64,000 nucleotides of DNA, from assembly GCF_022662305.1 (NCBI RefSeq), contig NZ_JAKNQH010000003.1:310001-374000 (forward strand). The letters run 5' to 3'. Both the position numbers and the translations under genes were made by a program. The notes under the pieces were generated by a model that saw only the letters and a program-made list of their open reading frames with translations, made no database searches and was not told the origin of the DNA. Shown in pieces: positions 26,254-33,812 of this stretch. Source of the stretch: Sphingomonas sp. BAUL-RG-20F-R05-02 (GTDB taxonomy: Bacteria; Pseudomonadota; Alphaproteobacteria; Sphingomonadales; Sphingomonadaceae). How positions within the stretch are numbered: position 1 is the first letter of the stretch; every line of letters begins with the position of its first letter.

Positions 26254-27270
26254 TCAGTACGTGCCCGAGAAGCTCTGATTCAGCCCGCGCGGACCTTGCG
26301 CCGTATCACCGCTCTGATTGCGATCTTGCGCGTTGCCCTCTCCGAAGAACGCGGTGTTGCGTTCCTCGTCGCGCCAGTGCGCCTTGGCTTCGGCCGCTGT
26401 CTTGCGGACGGTGATCTGCTTGCCGTCAACCGAGTCGATCCAGCGCGACGGGATCGAATGGTGATGGCCACCCGCTGCCGGATCATTCTTGGTCAGCAGA
26501 ATGCGATCGCCGCGCACCTTGTCAACGGTGCCGATGTGTTCGCCATCGGAGCCGATGACATCCATATGCTCCTCGACCTTGGTCAGCGCGCTACGCTGCG
26601 TCTGGCGCTCGGTACGCCAGCTGCCAAACTCGTTCTCGAACTTGGAGCGGTTCTCGGTGCGATACTCGTGATAGTCGCGGTCGAGCGCGTCGATCTGGCT
26701 GCGGCGCCACTGGTGGTAGTCGTCGTCGCGTCCATGTGCCGACGCGCCATAGCGGCTATGATCGTTGCTGCTGCGGTCGTCACGGCCGTCATAGCGCGCG
26801 TCCATGTTGCGGCGACGCTCGGCTTCCTCGTCACCGAACCACGAGCGAACCTCGTCACCGGCGCGATCGAAGAAACCGCGATCCTCATAGTCATAGCCTT
26901 GCGGCTGACGACCATAGTCGCGACCAGTCGCCGGGCGATCGCGTTCCTCGACGTAGCGGTGGCCGCCGCTGCCGTAGCTGCCGCGATACTCACCGCCGCC
27001 CTGACGCTGGCCGCGCGCGTAACCGCCGTCACGGCCATAGCCCTGCTGCGGATACGAGTCGCGTCCGTAATCTCGGTTGCGATCCTGCCCGCCGCGCTGG
27101 CCATAGCCCGCACCGCGGTCGCGATCATATGCGCCGGCAGCCTGGTAGTCGCGGGCGCTGGAGTAGGAATAGTCGCGGCCTGAGCCGTAGTCGCGACCCT
27201 GGATATCGGGATCGGGGCGCGTGTAATAATCGTCGGCGTTGCTGTTGTTGGGGTAGCGTTCGTAACCCAT
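26254..27270 (-). CDS. DUF2171 protein with long disordered Arg/Asp/Tyr/Gly-rich N-terminus
   Basis: 338 residues from ATG 27270, with AGGAGG 11 bases upstream; the longer frame runs backward through tRNA-Ala and is an artefact. Residues ~1-150 are low complexity, dense in YGRD, RDYG and RGG-like units, and predicted disordered. A middle segment has the conserved SWFGDEEAERRR, and Tyr/Arg-rich helices follow. The C-terminal third is a DUF2171 beta domain (MDVIGSDGEHIGTVDKV, IPSRWIDSV), which resembles PRC-barrel-like folds. Function is unknown; general stress or surface roles are often suspected for such proteins. A T-rich terminator follows. Confidence 0.75.
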   Translation of the reverse strand: MGYERYPNNSNADDYYTRPDPDIQGRDYGSGRDYSYSSARDYQAAGAYDRDRGAGYGQRGGQDRNRDYGRDSYPQQGYGRDGGYARGQRQGGGEYRGSYGSGGHRYVEERDRPATGRDYGRQPQGYDYEDRGFFDRAGDEVRSWFGDEEAERRRNMDARYDGRDDRSSNDHSRYGASAHGRDDDYHQWRRSQIDALDRDYHEYRTENRSKFENEFGSWRTERQTQRSALTKVEEHMDVIGSDGEHIGTVDKVRGDRILLTKNDPAAGGHHHSIPSRWIDSVDGKQITVRKTAAEAKAHWRDEERNTAFFGEGNAQDRNQSGDTAQGPRGLNQSFSGTY

Positions 27271-27501
27271 GATGGCGTCCTCCTGAGACGGTCCTGGCGT
27301 CTGGCCCGGCATCATCGCCTGTTTGCCAGGTGCTACGAAAAGAAGGGATGAGCGCGCCGATTGTTCCAGATCAAGTGGCGAACGTCGCGCACGCCGCCGC
27401 ATGAGCGATGCAGCCTGCCGCAAGGCATTTTGCGCGTGAGACTGGTTGCATCGTCCGGAAACCGCAGGTAAACGCGATCTACCGCGTCCACCGGGTGGAA
27501 C

Positions 27502-27577
27502 GGGGCTGTAGCTCAGATGGGAGAGCGCTGCAATCGCACTGCAGAGGTCAGGGGTTCGATTCCCCTCAGCTCCACCA
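27502..27577 (+). tRNA. tRNA-Ala (anticodon CGC)
   Basis: 76 bases fold into a full cloverleaf with encoded CCA. The acceptor stem includes G3:U70, the alanine identity pair. D stem GCTC/GAGC, anticodon stem CTGCA/TGCAG, loop ATCGCAC (anticodon CGC at 27535-27537) and T stem AGGGG/CCCCT are all intact. The prophage integrase ends 18 bases downstream, so this gene is the likely integration target. Confidence 0.97.
27541..27577. other. Probable left attachment site (attL core inside tRNA 3' half)
   Basis: A tyrosine integrase gene abuts the 3' end of tRNA-Ala, and phage genes continue from there to the window end. Integrases of this kind recombine within the 3' part of the tRNA and restore it. 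The core limits are inferred; the matching attR copy would be outside the window. Confidence 0.4.
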
Positions 27578-27594
27578 ACCCACAAGGCGTTGGT

Positions 27595-28938
27595 TTATGG
27601 TGACATTTTTTCCTCCTTTACTGCCATCGTGCGCGGAGCGGTTCCGGTGTGTTTCCGGTGCAACGTGCCGGGCGCAAGGCGCTCAAGCTCGCTGATCACC
27701 TCATTCAGCGCCGTCACGACGGTGCCAAACTCGCCGATTGCGTAGACCTCGGTCTGACTGGGGCTGCGATGCCCCATGAAGCCCTGCAGATCCCAGGCGG
27801 AAGCGCCGCGATTGCGGACGATCGTCGCCAGGCTGTGCCGTAGAATGTATGAGCGCCACTCGCGGCCGGTCGGGAGATCGAGCTCGGCGAGCATCGTATC
27901 CCAAGCTCGATCGACCGACTTGATTGCGCGACCGTGGTAGTTGACCAGCCAGCCTCGGCCGACGCGCTTCTCCGGCGCGAGCGCCATGTACGTCGCGTAG
28001 TCTTCATCGAGCCAGCGGTTCAGCAGCGGCAGCACCGGGAGTGTCGGCCGAAATTTCTTCGTCTGCACACGCCCGGTGGGATTGAGATCGATCAACGGCA
28101 GGCCCGGAGCCCACTGCGATCGCTCCGGATCGACGCAGATGTCTGTCACCGAGCTGGGCCGCGCGATCGTGCAGATCGAGCCGATCAGGAATGCGTGCAG
28201 CGATTCGCGCGACTTGCCCGGCTCGGCCGCGTAGCGCAGCATCGTCGCCAGCTCAGAAAGGCCAATCCTAGATCGCCGCGTTCGCTGAACCTTCTCGCTC
28301 GCCTTCGGCTTGAAGACCGGCCGCTTGTCCGAGCGCGGCGGATCGGCGTTAGCGGCGTGGTTGAGCACCGCCGCGACCTGCGCGATTGACATCTCAGTCG
28401 ATGATGCGGAACGCGGGCGCGAAACTGTGATCTCGCCCTTGCCGTTGCGCCACACGGCGGGCTGTTTCGCCGACCAGGCGCGAAACGTCTTCGCAAAGGT
28501 CGCCGTGCACGCGGCTGCACACGTCGTCGCGATGCCGAACCGCCCTTCGCCTCCGAGCGCTTCCTCAGCGTCGAGGAAGTCGAGCACGTGCTTCAGCCGG
28601 GCTTCGATCGATGTCGCGGAGGCAAGATGATCGCCGTGCTCGAGCCGGTAGTCTGCGATGGCGTCGGTCAGCAGATACGATTCGGCGCGCGCGATCGGCT
28701 GGCCGCACGCGTGGCAGAACGCGGGCGCTTCCTCAGCGTCGGCAAGGTAGCGGCGATCGAGCGCTAGGATTGCGGCACCCTCTTCCGCCGTGCGCGCAGA
28801 AGCGCTGCGGACACGTCCTGCATCGGGATCGTACCAGAAGATTGTGAGATTAGGCGACCGGAGAACTCCGTCGGCGCTCCGGTCCCAATCGAGCCAGTAT
28901 TTCCCCCGCCGATAGATTGGCGCCGCGCGTGCCGGCAT
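27595..28938 (-). CDS. int: Tyrosine-type site-specific integrase
   Basis: 447 residues from ATG 28938, behind AAGGAA; the frame continues back to 29250 without a plausible start. Residues ~1-200 include an N-terminal arm/SAM-like region with a Cys pair (CHACGQ). The catalytic domain shows Arg in TIARPSS, the RHSLATIVRNRG box, MGHR and the nucleophile Tyr in SQTEVYA. It inserts and excises the prophage at the adjacent tRNA-Ala. Its stop lies 18 bases from the tRNA, the classic layout. Confidence 0.93.
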   Translation of the reverse strand: MPARAAPIYRRGKYWLDWDRSADGVLRSPNLTIFWYDPDAGRVRSASARTAEEGAAILALDRRYLADAEEAPAFCHACGQPIARAESYLLTDAIADYRLEHGDHLASATSIEARLKHVLDFLDAEEALGGEGRFGIATTCAAACTATFAKTFRAWSAKQPAVWRNGKGEITVSRPRSASSTEMSIAQVAAVLNHAANADPPRSDKRPVFKPKASEKVQRTRRSRIGLSELATMLRYAAEPGKSRESLHAFLIGSICTIARPSSVTDICVDPERSQWAPGLPLIDLNPTGRVQTKKFRPTLPVLPLLNRWLDEDYATYMALAPEKRVGRGWLVNYHGRAIKSVDRAWDTMLAELDLPTGREWRSYILRHSLATIVRNRGASAWDLQGFMGHRSPSQTEVYAIGEFGTVVTALNEVISELERLAPGTLHRKHTGTAPRTMAVKEEKMSP

Positions 28939-29099
28939 CGTCCCTGTTCCTTTAGATATTCGGCCTTCGCCTGTTGCAGCACCTCGAACACGCCGAGGCT
29001 CGCAAGCAAGTCGAGATCGGGCGGCTCCAGGCGCACGCCCTTTCCAATATCGACGGCGCGGCTGAGTTTCTGATCGAGCTTGACGATTGGAGCAGTCAT
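28764..29099 (-). CDS. Small phage protein overlapping the integrase start
   Basis: 111 residues from ATG 29099, which overlaps the preceding gene by 4 bases (ATGA). The N-terminal half (LEPPDLDLLASLGVFEVLQQAKAE as parts of one helix-rich segment) looks like a real folded domain, while the last third is Gly/Arg-rich. It overlaps the integrase by 175 bases in another frame. Its position suggests an excision or recombination accessory factor, but I see no winged-helix signature. Uncertain. Confidence 0.45.
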   Translation of the reverse strand: MTAPIVKLDQKLSRAVDIGKGVRLEPPDLDLLASLGVFEVLQQAKAEYLKEQGRCRHARRQSIGGGNTGSIGTGAPTEFSGRLISQSSGTIPMQDVSAALLRARRKRVPQS

Positions 29100-29278
29100 T
29101 CTGCGATTCCCCTGGGCGTTGCGGACTGGCGTGTCGCATCGGACTGCTCGCAGTGAAGAAGTGGAAGCTGGACGCCCTCGTGCGGATAGGCGCGATCGAG
29201 CGCGCGGCATTCTTGGCAGGTGCAAGGCTGGACAGCCTCGCAAGCTTCATCGCGAGCTATCTGGGCGCGTTTGGCCAT
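29096..29278 (-). CDS. Small phage protein with Cys pair
   Basis: 60 residues. The ATG at 29278 shares one base with the previous stop (TGATG), which favours it over the start at 29293. It has CTCQEC plus a further Cys, perhaps a metal site. Part of the tight leftward early operon. No family recognised. Confidence 0.5.
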   Translation of the reverse strand: MAKRAQIARDEACEAVQPCTCQECRALDRAYPHEGVQLPLLHCEQSDATRQSATPRGIAE

Positions 29279-29604
29279 CAGTATTCCGGCCATAGTCCGC
29301 CGCGCTCGTCATCGCATGGCTCGCAGATGTCACCCTCGATGCTGAGACTTGGCTGGCCGCATATTCGGCACGGCGTTGCCGCGCTGGTATGTTCGAGCGG
29401 CCGAAAGGCGACCGTGCGGGGCCAATCGATTTCGTCGGCGAACGCAGCCGGCAGGACGCGCAAATCTCGGTCGATCGTGATGAGCTGCACGCGCTCATCG
29501 AGACATGGTGGATCGAATGCGTCGATTTCGCGGAAGCGAAGCGCATCGACATAGGTTTGCGCTGGCCAGCTGAGACCATCGGCTTCGATAGTTCCATGAA
29601 GCAT
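29278..29604 (-). CDS. Phage protein with C-terminal zinc-ribbon-like Cys pairs
   Basis: 108 residues from ATG 29604, one base overlapping the GapR stop. The C-terminus has CRIC and CEPC separated by about 14 residues, a typical zinc-ribbon spacing. The first 75 residues have an alternating hydrophobic pattern without a known motif. Function unknown. Confidence 0.55.
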   Translation of the reverse strand: MLHGTIEADGLSWPAQTYVDALRFREIDAFDPPCLDERVQLITIDRDLRVLPAAFADEIDWPRTVAFRPLEHTSAATPCRICGQPSLSIEGDICEPCDDERGGLWPEY

Positions 29605-29843
29605 CACGCCAACCCCAGCGCTTGCTTGTAGGTTTCGAGCAGCATGTCCGCCTCGTCGCGGTGGTGCTTCTCCATCTTGCGCAGGCGGACAATCGTGCGG
29701 ATCGTCTTCACGTCGAAGCCGGTAGACTTGGCCTCGCCATAGACATCGGCGATGTCGTCAGCGATGCCCTTCTTCTCTTCCTCGAGACGCTCAATGCGCT
29801 CGATGAGAAGGCGCAGCTGGTCGGCGGCGATGTTCTCGCTCAC
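29604..29843 (-). CDS. GapR-family (DUF2312) nucleoid-associated protein, phage copy
   Basis: 79 residues from GTG 29843, which overlaps the previous stop as GTGA. The sequence is a near-complete DUF2312: [41 protein letters not shown]. GapR proteins of alphaproteobacteria clamp overtwisted DNA ahead of replication and transcription forks. A phage-borne copy could support prophage replication or alter host supercoiling. The upstream in-frame extension to 29969 is not needed. Confidence 0.88.
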   Translation of the reverse strand: MSENIAADQLRLLIERIERLEEEKKGIADDIADVYGEAKSTGFDVKTIRTIVRLRKMEKHHRDEADMLLETYKQALGLA

Positions 29844-30043
29844 AGGCCGAACAGCGCACGAAGCGCCGCCTCCAGATTGCCTTGTACCGCGACGATTGCG
29901 AAGCCGAGCGCCATGCCGCCGGCGAACAGCGCGGAGCTGCGCGTGACTTGGTTCATCGGACGCCGGCATTTGGGGCAGCGGCAGTCCTGGCGATGGATGA
30001 TGTGCGCCTCGTGGCGCTCAAGCGGCATCAGGTACGGTTTCAC
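29840..30043 (-). CDS. Small phage membrane protein with CxCxxC
   Basis: 67 residues: an N-terminal Cys cluster (CRCPKC) near residue 22 and a C-terminal hydrophobic helix ([16 protein letters not shown]). Overlaps neighbours by 4 bases on both sides. Possibly a membrane-anchored metal-binding peptide; no family recognised. Confidence 0.55.
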   Translation of the reverse strand: MKPYLMPLERHEAHIIHRQDCRCPKCRRPMNQVTRSSALFAGGMALGFAIVAVQGNLEAALRALFGL

Positions 30044-30237
30044 CGGGTGAACTCCCGTAAGAGGATGATGAAAGCGGTGACCGTGATCGCGATGAGGATC
30101 GTGATGGTCACCAATGCGGAAGCGAAGTGACGGCTGAAGGCGAATGCGGCGGCGATGCCTGCGACCACGGTTGCGACATCAAGCGCGATCCAGGCGAGAC
30201 GCACGAAGCGGGGGGATGCCGGCGGAAAGTCGTTCAC
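30040..30237 (-). CDS. Small phage membrane protein, two helices
   Basis: 65 residues from GTG 30237 (GTGA overlap with the gene before). Two membrane helices fill residues ~14-35 and ~39-60. The frame extends to 30354, but that part reads as out-of-frame Arg-rich sequence. Role unknown. Confidence 0.55.
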   Translation of the reverse strand: MNDFPPASPRFVRLAWIALDVATVVAGIAAAFAFSRHFASALVTITILIAITVTAFIILLREFTR

Positions 30238-30629
30238 GCGTACGCGCCCGGCGTGGCGCAGGATGAACAGAGATCTACGTTCACCCACTCGCAGACCGCC
30301 TGTCCGACCAGCGCGACGTCTTGGACACATGGATCGCGGTCGCTGCACCCGCATATTCGACAGATGCGCGGAAGTTTGAGGTCAGCGCCAAGGGCAGCCC
30401 GAACCAGGGTCGCAAGCACGTCGAAGTCGAACCAGTAGACATTACTTAACACTACGATCGTCTCGAAGCTCGCCGGTGCTGCATCGGCTTCGATCAGATC
30501 GATCAACTCAGCGCGTGCGTGCTCTGCGAGCCGTGGCGCGGTCGCAATCTTGGCTGCAACGTCTGCGACGGAGAGGCCAGCAGCGCAGCGACGCATCTTG
30601 AGATAAGCACCTGGTGTAAGCGGTGGCAC
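30234..30629 (-). CDS. Phage helix-turn-helix-like protein with C-terminal zinc-finger cysteines
   Basis: 131 residues, start GTG 30629 after GAGAGG. The N-terminus (AYLKMRRCAAGLSVADVAAKI) resembles an XRE-type helix-turn-helix. The C-terminal third has CRICGCSDRDPC followed by CSSC, a zinc-binding arrangement common in phage accessory proteins. Part of the leftward early operon. Confidence 0.6.
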   Translation of the reverse strand: MPPLTPGAYLKMRRCAAGLSVADVAAKIATAPRLAEHARAELIDLIEADAAPASFETIVVLSNVYWFDFDVLATLVRAALGADLKLPRICRICGCSDRDPCVQDVALVGQAVCEWVNVDLCSSCATPGAYA

Positions 30630-30730
30630 GGCGGAACCTCTCAGGCAGCAGAAAGCCGCGCCCGAAATCGCGTGATTGCGACGGGCTCGGCAGAGACGAT
30701 GGTGGTGTTGGTCAGGTCAGCGCCGGAGGA

Positions 30731-31195
30731 TCAGGGCGGCAGCCTCCCGCGATGCTGGAGCGCGACCTGTACGACCTCGATTACTTGCGCCTGGGCAGCG
30801 ACCGCTTCTTTCGTTTCCTTCAGCGCGGCCAGAAGGTCTTGATCGGAAGCGTCTGGTTGGCTGGCAGCGAACAGAGCCACGTGAGCTTCGCCGTCTTCCT
30901 TCAGCACGTCGCGGGTGGCGTTTCGGATCGCAGCCGCATCTTGGTAAACCTCAGCGCGAGCCTGGGCGAGTTCAGCGCCGACGGCGGCGAACAGGGGGGC
31001 CCTGCCGTCAAACCCGATGTGCTCGATGTCGAGCGCAATCATGTCGCGGACGGTGAGCATCTGAGGGCGGTCAGGGTCGCTCGCCTCGCGCAGGTACGAG
31101 GGCAAACGTCCGGTTACCTCCGCACAGCGTGCCGGCGTGAGGTCGCCAAGCACCTTCAGCAGCACATCCTCGAATTGTGGGCGCCGCTTGGTCAC
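30731..31195 (-). CDS. Phage early protein, helical, unknown function
   Basis: 154 residues from GTG 31195, overlapping the previous stop by 4 bases. Its N-terminus (FEDVLLKVLGDLTPARCAEVTGR) could be a DNA-binding helix pair and the rest is alpha-helical and Ala/Glu-rich. Position directly downstream of Cro suggests an early regulator. The 101 bases after it hold no gene. Confidence 0.55.
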   Translation of the reverse strand: MTKRRPQFEDVLLKVLGDLTPARCAEVTGRLPSYLREASDPDRPQMLTVRDMIALDIEHIGFDGRAPLFAAVGAELAQARAEVYQDAAAIRNATRDVLKEDGEAHVALFAASQPDASDQDLLAALKETKEAVAAQAQVIEVVQVALQHRGRLPP

Positions 31196-31431
31196 CGCAC
31201 TGCCTCAGCGACGATGACACTCATGCGGAAAAGCGGCGCCGATGCGGAAAGACGATCGGCGCCGAGTTTCTTAGGGAGGGACAGCGTCAGCCGGTGGGGC
31301 CGACCGGCGCTGTCGATTGGTGGCGGGCAAATCAATTTGGCCGGCCGCAATGCGCTCATTCGCGCGCGCACTCGGCGGGAGTTCCAGCTGGCCCGCCGGC
31401 AGCTGAAAGAAGAAAGCGATGCCCCAATCAC
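31192..31431 (-). CDS. Small phage protein between Cro and the helical early protein
   Basis: 79 residues from GTG 31431, with 4-base overlaps at both ends (the Cro stop and the next start), the pattern of the rest of this operon. Composition is Arg/Ser-rich and no domain is seen. The overlaps are the main evidence; an internal ATG at 31359 is possible. Confidence 0.45.
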   Translation of the reverse strand: MIGASLSSFSCRRASWNSRRVRARMSALRPAKLICPPPIDSAGRPHRLTLSLPKKLGADRLSASAPLFRMSVIVAEAVR

Positions 31432-31700
31432 CGTATTGGCTCCACGCCGCTGGCGACTTGATCCTCAAAGCCTGGCGCTGGGCTGACGCCTTCTCGCGGA
31501 TAGATATCGGGGCGCAGATCATGACGAGACACGCCGGTCTGAGCCTCGACCTTCAGGACGAACTCAGGAGGCAGTTCGCGCTTCAGCCATTCCCGCACAG
31601 TCGACTGCGACTTGCCCAGCAGGCGACCAAACGCGCTTTGCGAACCGGCTTTCCGGACGGCGAGTGCCAGAGGCGATTCGAGATCGTGTTCTAACGACAT
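31428..31700 (-). CDS. Cro-like / YdaS-type helix-turn-helix repressor
   Basis: 90 residues. The N-terminal 60 are a YdaS/Cro-type helix-turn-helix (ALAVRKAGSQSAFGRLLGKS, STVREWLKRE). It is the first gene of the leftward early operon and diverges from the CI-like repressor across an 85-base gap containing two matching operators. One operator begins 9 bases upstream of its ATG. It would favour lytic growth by repressing CI. Confidence 0.8.
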   Translation of the reverse strand: MSLEHDLESPLALAVRKAGSQSAFGRLLGKSQSTVREWLKRELPPEFVLKVEAQTGVSRHDLRPDIYPREGVSPAPGFEDQVASGVEPIR

Positions 31701-31708
31701 GCAGCCAC

Positions 31709-31726
31709 CTAACGGCTACGCGTTAA
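31709..31726. promoter_or_regulatory. Prophage repressor operator, Cro-proximal
   Basis: CTAACG-N6-CGTTAA, an almost perfect 18-base dyad, 9 bases upstream of the Cro ATG. It matches the second site at 31757 in both half-sites and spacer length. A lone CTAACG half-site also overlaps the Cro start (31691). Confidence 0.75.
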
Positions 31727-31756
31727 GCGAGTCACGCCATAAACAATTATGCAGCG

Positions 31757-31774
31757 CTAACGTCGAACCGTTAG
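31757..31774. promoter_or_regulatory. Prophage repressor operator, CI-proximal
   Basis: CTAACG-N6-CGTTAG, a perfect 18-base dyad, 12 bases upstream of the CI ATG and exactly 48 bases from the first site. Together they look like the OR-type switch read by CI and Cro. Confidence 0.78.
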
Positions 31775-31785
31775 ATAGACCACGC

Positions 31786-32367
31786 ATGACTTTGGGCATG
31801 CGAATCGAGAAAAGACGACGCGAGGTCGGCATATCTCAGGCTGAACTCGCGCGCCGCGTTGGTGTCAGTCAGAGCACCATCAATTCGCTCATCAACAGTG
31901 ACTCACGCTCAAGTAGGTCACTTCACAAGATCGCTCGCGAGTTGGAGACCACGGCGGCTTTCCTAGCCGGTGAAACTGACGACCCAAGCTGCGACGCGCC
32001 TATCACGCGCCAGCTCAGCGCTTCCGCCCGCGAGATGTTGGATTGCTTTGAAATTCTGCCGGGTGAAGAACAACGCGAGGTTCTGCAGATCACCAGAAGG
32101 CTGGCGGGTCGACGGGCTCCAAACCAACCCGTCACCCTTCCAAGCACCGCAGCTCTGACAGATGCGATGGCGGCCTTCTTTGAGGCTTCTCCTGGACTAA
32201 CTGCGGACGAGCTCGCTCATGAGCTCGCCATGAGCTTACCCATAATCCTTCGCGCCGCCGCAGATGAGATAGTCGCGCCTCAGTCGGGTCGGCTCGATAC
32301 TGATCTCGCGCCGCAAGCAGCGAAGCATGTCGGGCGTCGCGCAGGTCGGACAGGGCCGCGCAACTAA
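31786..32367 (+). CDS. CI-like XRE repressor without protease domain
   Basis: 193 residues from ATG 31786; an ATG at 31798 is possible. The N-terminus is a classic XRE helix-turn-helix (MRIEKRRREVGISQAELARR, VSQSTINSL). The C-terminal part is helical (LTADELAHELAMSLP) and Pro/Arg-rich and lacks the S24/LexA Ser-Lys autocleavage domain, so induction cannot follow the lambda CI route. It diverges from Cro over the operator pair and is the probable lysogeny repressor. Confidence 0.8.
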   Translation: MTLGMRIEKRRREVGISQAELARRVGVSQSTINSLINSDSRSSRSLHKIARELETTAAFLAGETDDPSCDAPITRQLSASAREMLDCFEILPGEEQREVLQITRRLAGRRAPNQPVTLPSTAALTDAMAAFFEASPGLTADELAHELAMSLPIILRAAADEIVAPQSGRLDTDLAPQAAKHVGRRAGRTGPRN

Positions 32368-32525
32368 CGCTACAAACGCCGCAGCCCTGTTCGCAGGCGG
32401 GTGTCGATCGAGATACCGCAAACACCAACCGACTCGACCTCCTGTTCTTTTTTTGTTCCTAACATAAATTTTAGGGTTCGTTGAAGAGCTTGGCGGTCAT
32501 GCTTCAGAATATCACCGGCGGATGA

Positions 32526-32622
32526 GGGGTAACGTAGGGGTACGACCGTGAGCACGACGAGCCATAGATGGCGCGAAACCGTCCCTATCTGACGGACGCG
32601 GCGGAGCAGTTGTCCGCCGCGT
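32526..32622 (+). repeat. Accessory-border element, copy A
   Basis: The gap 32368-32745 has no gene but carries this element: GGGGTA at 32526 and 32537 (11 bases apart, one helical turn), then a 10-base perfect hairpin (32596-32605 with 32613-32622) containing TCCGCCGC. Copies B and C share the repeats, the 11-base pitch, the hairpin and the 86-87 base span; the middle is not conserved. Poly-T and an AT-rich stretch at 32445-32475 may be a promoter. Confidence 0.5.
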
Positions 32623-32745
32623 GCTTCGGAAGGCGCATTACTCGTTGATCGGAGCATGGGAGAAGGTCACGCTGCGCAAACGGAAAGCAGTCGGGCCGGT
32701 ACCGCCCGACTTGCGCTTTGCGGTGCGACAAAGCATTTCACGGTG

Positions 32746-33438
32746 ATGGCATTGAACTCACAGGGCGCGGAAAGCGCGGTATCTACAAACGCTCAAAGCG
32801 AGGTTGCGAACGCGCGTGCGATTTCCAAACATCCAGCCTGGGACATCATTACAAAATTGGCCGCCCCAGTAGCTGTAGTTGTCTCTGCAGCTTCTTACCT
32901 AACAGGGTACGTCTATAAACTTGTTTTGTTCCGTTCGTTCGGATTTCGTCCAGAATTAATCGAAAGCTCTGTACAAGATACCGTATCTTTTGGTTATGCA
33001 TATCTCGCTGCTACATCGACATTTATAGTTGTAGCGGTTTTTTTGTTTCTTGTTCTATTGAACTGGGTCAATAGTCGAATGACTGCGAAAAGTTTACCAG
33101 TGCATAGTGCTAAACAAAAATTTTTGCGGTTCTTGTTATATTTAAACGCGGTAAATTTCGGACTTTTTCTTATGATTTTAAGCGTTTTATCGGGTGGAAT
33201 TACTGGGCTTGTAGATGCCAGAGCTTATCGTAACGATCTTAAATCGCATTGTCATAAAGATTGCTTTCATTTTGTCACCAAGCGAGGAAGCTTCAACGGG
33301 ATCCTGCTTGGCCAGTCAAAAGATATTTCCGTGGCCGTAAGCAAATCGTCCGCATACATCGTGCAGACTTCAGATTTGAAAAGCATTTCGCCGGTTAACC
33401 GCCGTCGAGGCTGGCAGTCGATGTTGCTTCAAGACTGA
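32746..33438 (+). CDS. AT-rich accessory membrane protein, unknown
   Basis: About 230 residues from ATG 32746; an upstream start at 32656 is possible, and no strong ribosome site decides. Three membrane helices are predicted near residues 30-55, 80-105 and 125-150. A soluble C-terminal domain follows with a Cys/His cluster (SHCHKDCFHF) and beta-strands. The second half of the gene is much richer in A and T than its surroundings, a sign of transfer. It lies between border elements A and B and next to an abortive-infection-like pair, so a defence role is a guess. No family recognised. Confidence 0.6.
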   Translation: MALNSQGAESAVSTNAQSEVANARAISKHPAWDIITKLAAPVAVVVSAASYLTGYVYKLVLFRSFGFRPELIESSVQDTVSFGYAYLAATSTFIVVAVFLFLVLLNWVNSRMTAKSLPVHSAKQKFLRFLLYLNAVNFGLFLMILSVLSGGITGLVDARAYRNDLKSHCHKDCFHFVTKRGSFNGILLGQSKDISVAVSKSSAYIVQTSDLKSISPVNRRRGWQSMLLQD

Positions 33439-33546
33439 CACGTCGTATTATATTTTACCTCTGTCAAAAAAGGAGCGGAAGTGCTCGTTGTAACAGGTTC
33501 GCTGTTATGGCGTGCAACCACGCATGCCATTTGCCTTCCCGCTGGC

Positions 33547-33640
33547 GGGGTAGCACGGGGGTATTTTGATCTAGCTAAGATACGTAGACATCGGGAATTC
33601 GATTGCAACGCGGCCGCGCGCCGGAGGGTATCTCCGCCAC
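33547..33640 (+). repeat. Accessory-border element, copy B
   Basis: The gap 33439-33812 carries GGGGTA at 33547 and 33558 (11 bases apart), then a hairpin CGGAG-GGTAT-CTCCG (33622-33636) ending in TCCGCCAC. It separates the membrane protein from the ATPase gene. A frame at 33481-33714 crosses it but has no ribosome site or protein-like composition. Confidence 0.5.
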
Positions 33641-33812
33641 GTGACCAGCCGAAAATTGTATGTTCACAAATCGGCTTGACGGCCCAACCTCCTTTTGCCG
33701 GCGGACATCCCTGAGATGTAACGACCTGCAGCATACGGCTGCTCAGCCCCAGTTCGACAAAAATATGTTGAAGTTGTCTCGTAGGCGCCCGTATGTTGCC
33801 GGTGAGGTGGTT

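Noticed and set aside
27271..27585. N-terminal extension of the DUF2171 gene through the tRNA
   Set aside because: It reads the antisense of tRNA-Ala, a known false protein start found beside many tRNA genes; a good ribosome site supports the ATG at 27270.
32236..32421. Minus-strand frame with CPTC opposite the CI-like repressor end
   Set aside because: Lies antisense to the repressor C-terminus, has no operon context and no start site; the Cys pair is probably chance.
33481..33714. 77-codon frame between the membrane protein and the ATPase
   Set aside because: It runs through border element B, lacks a ribosome site and has no protein-like pattern.
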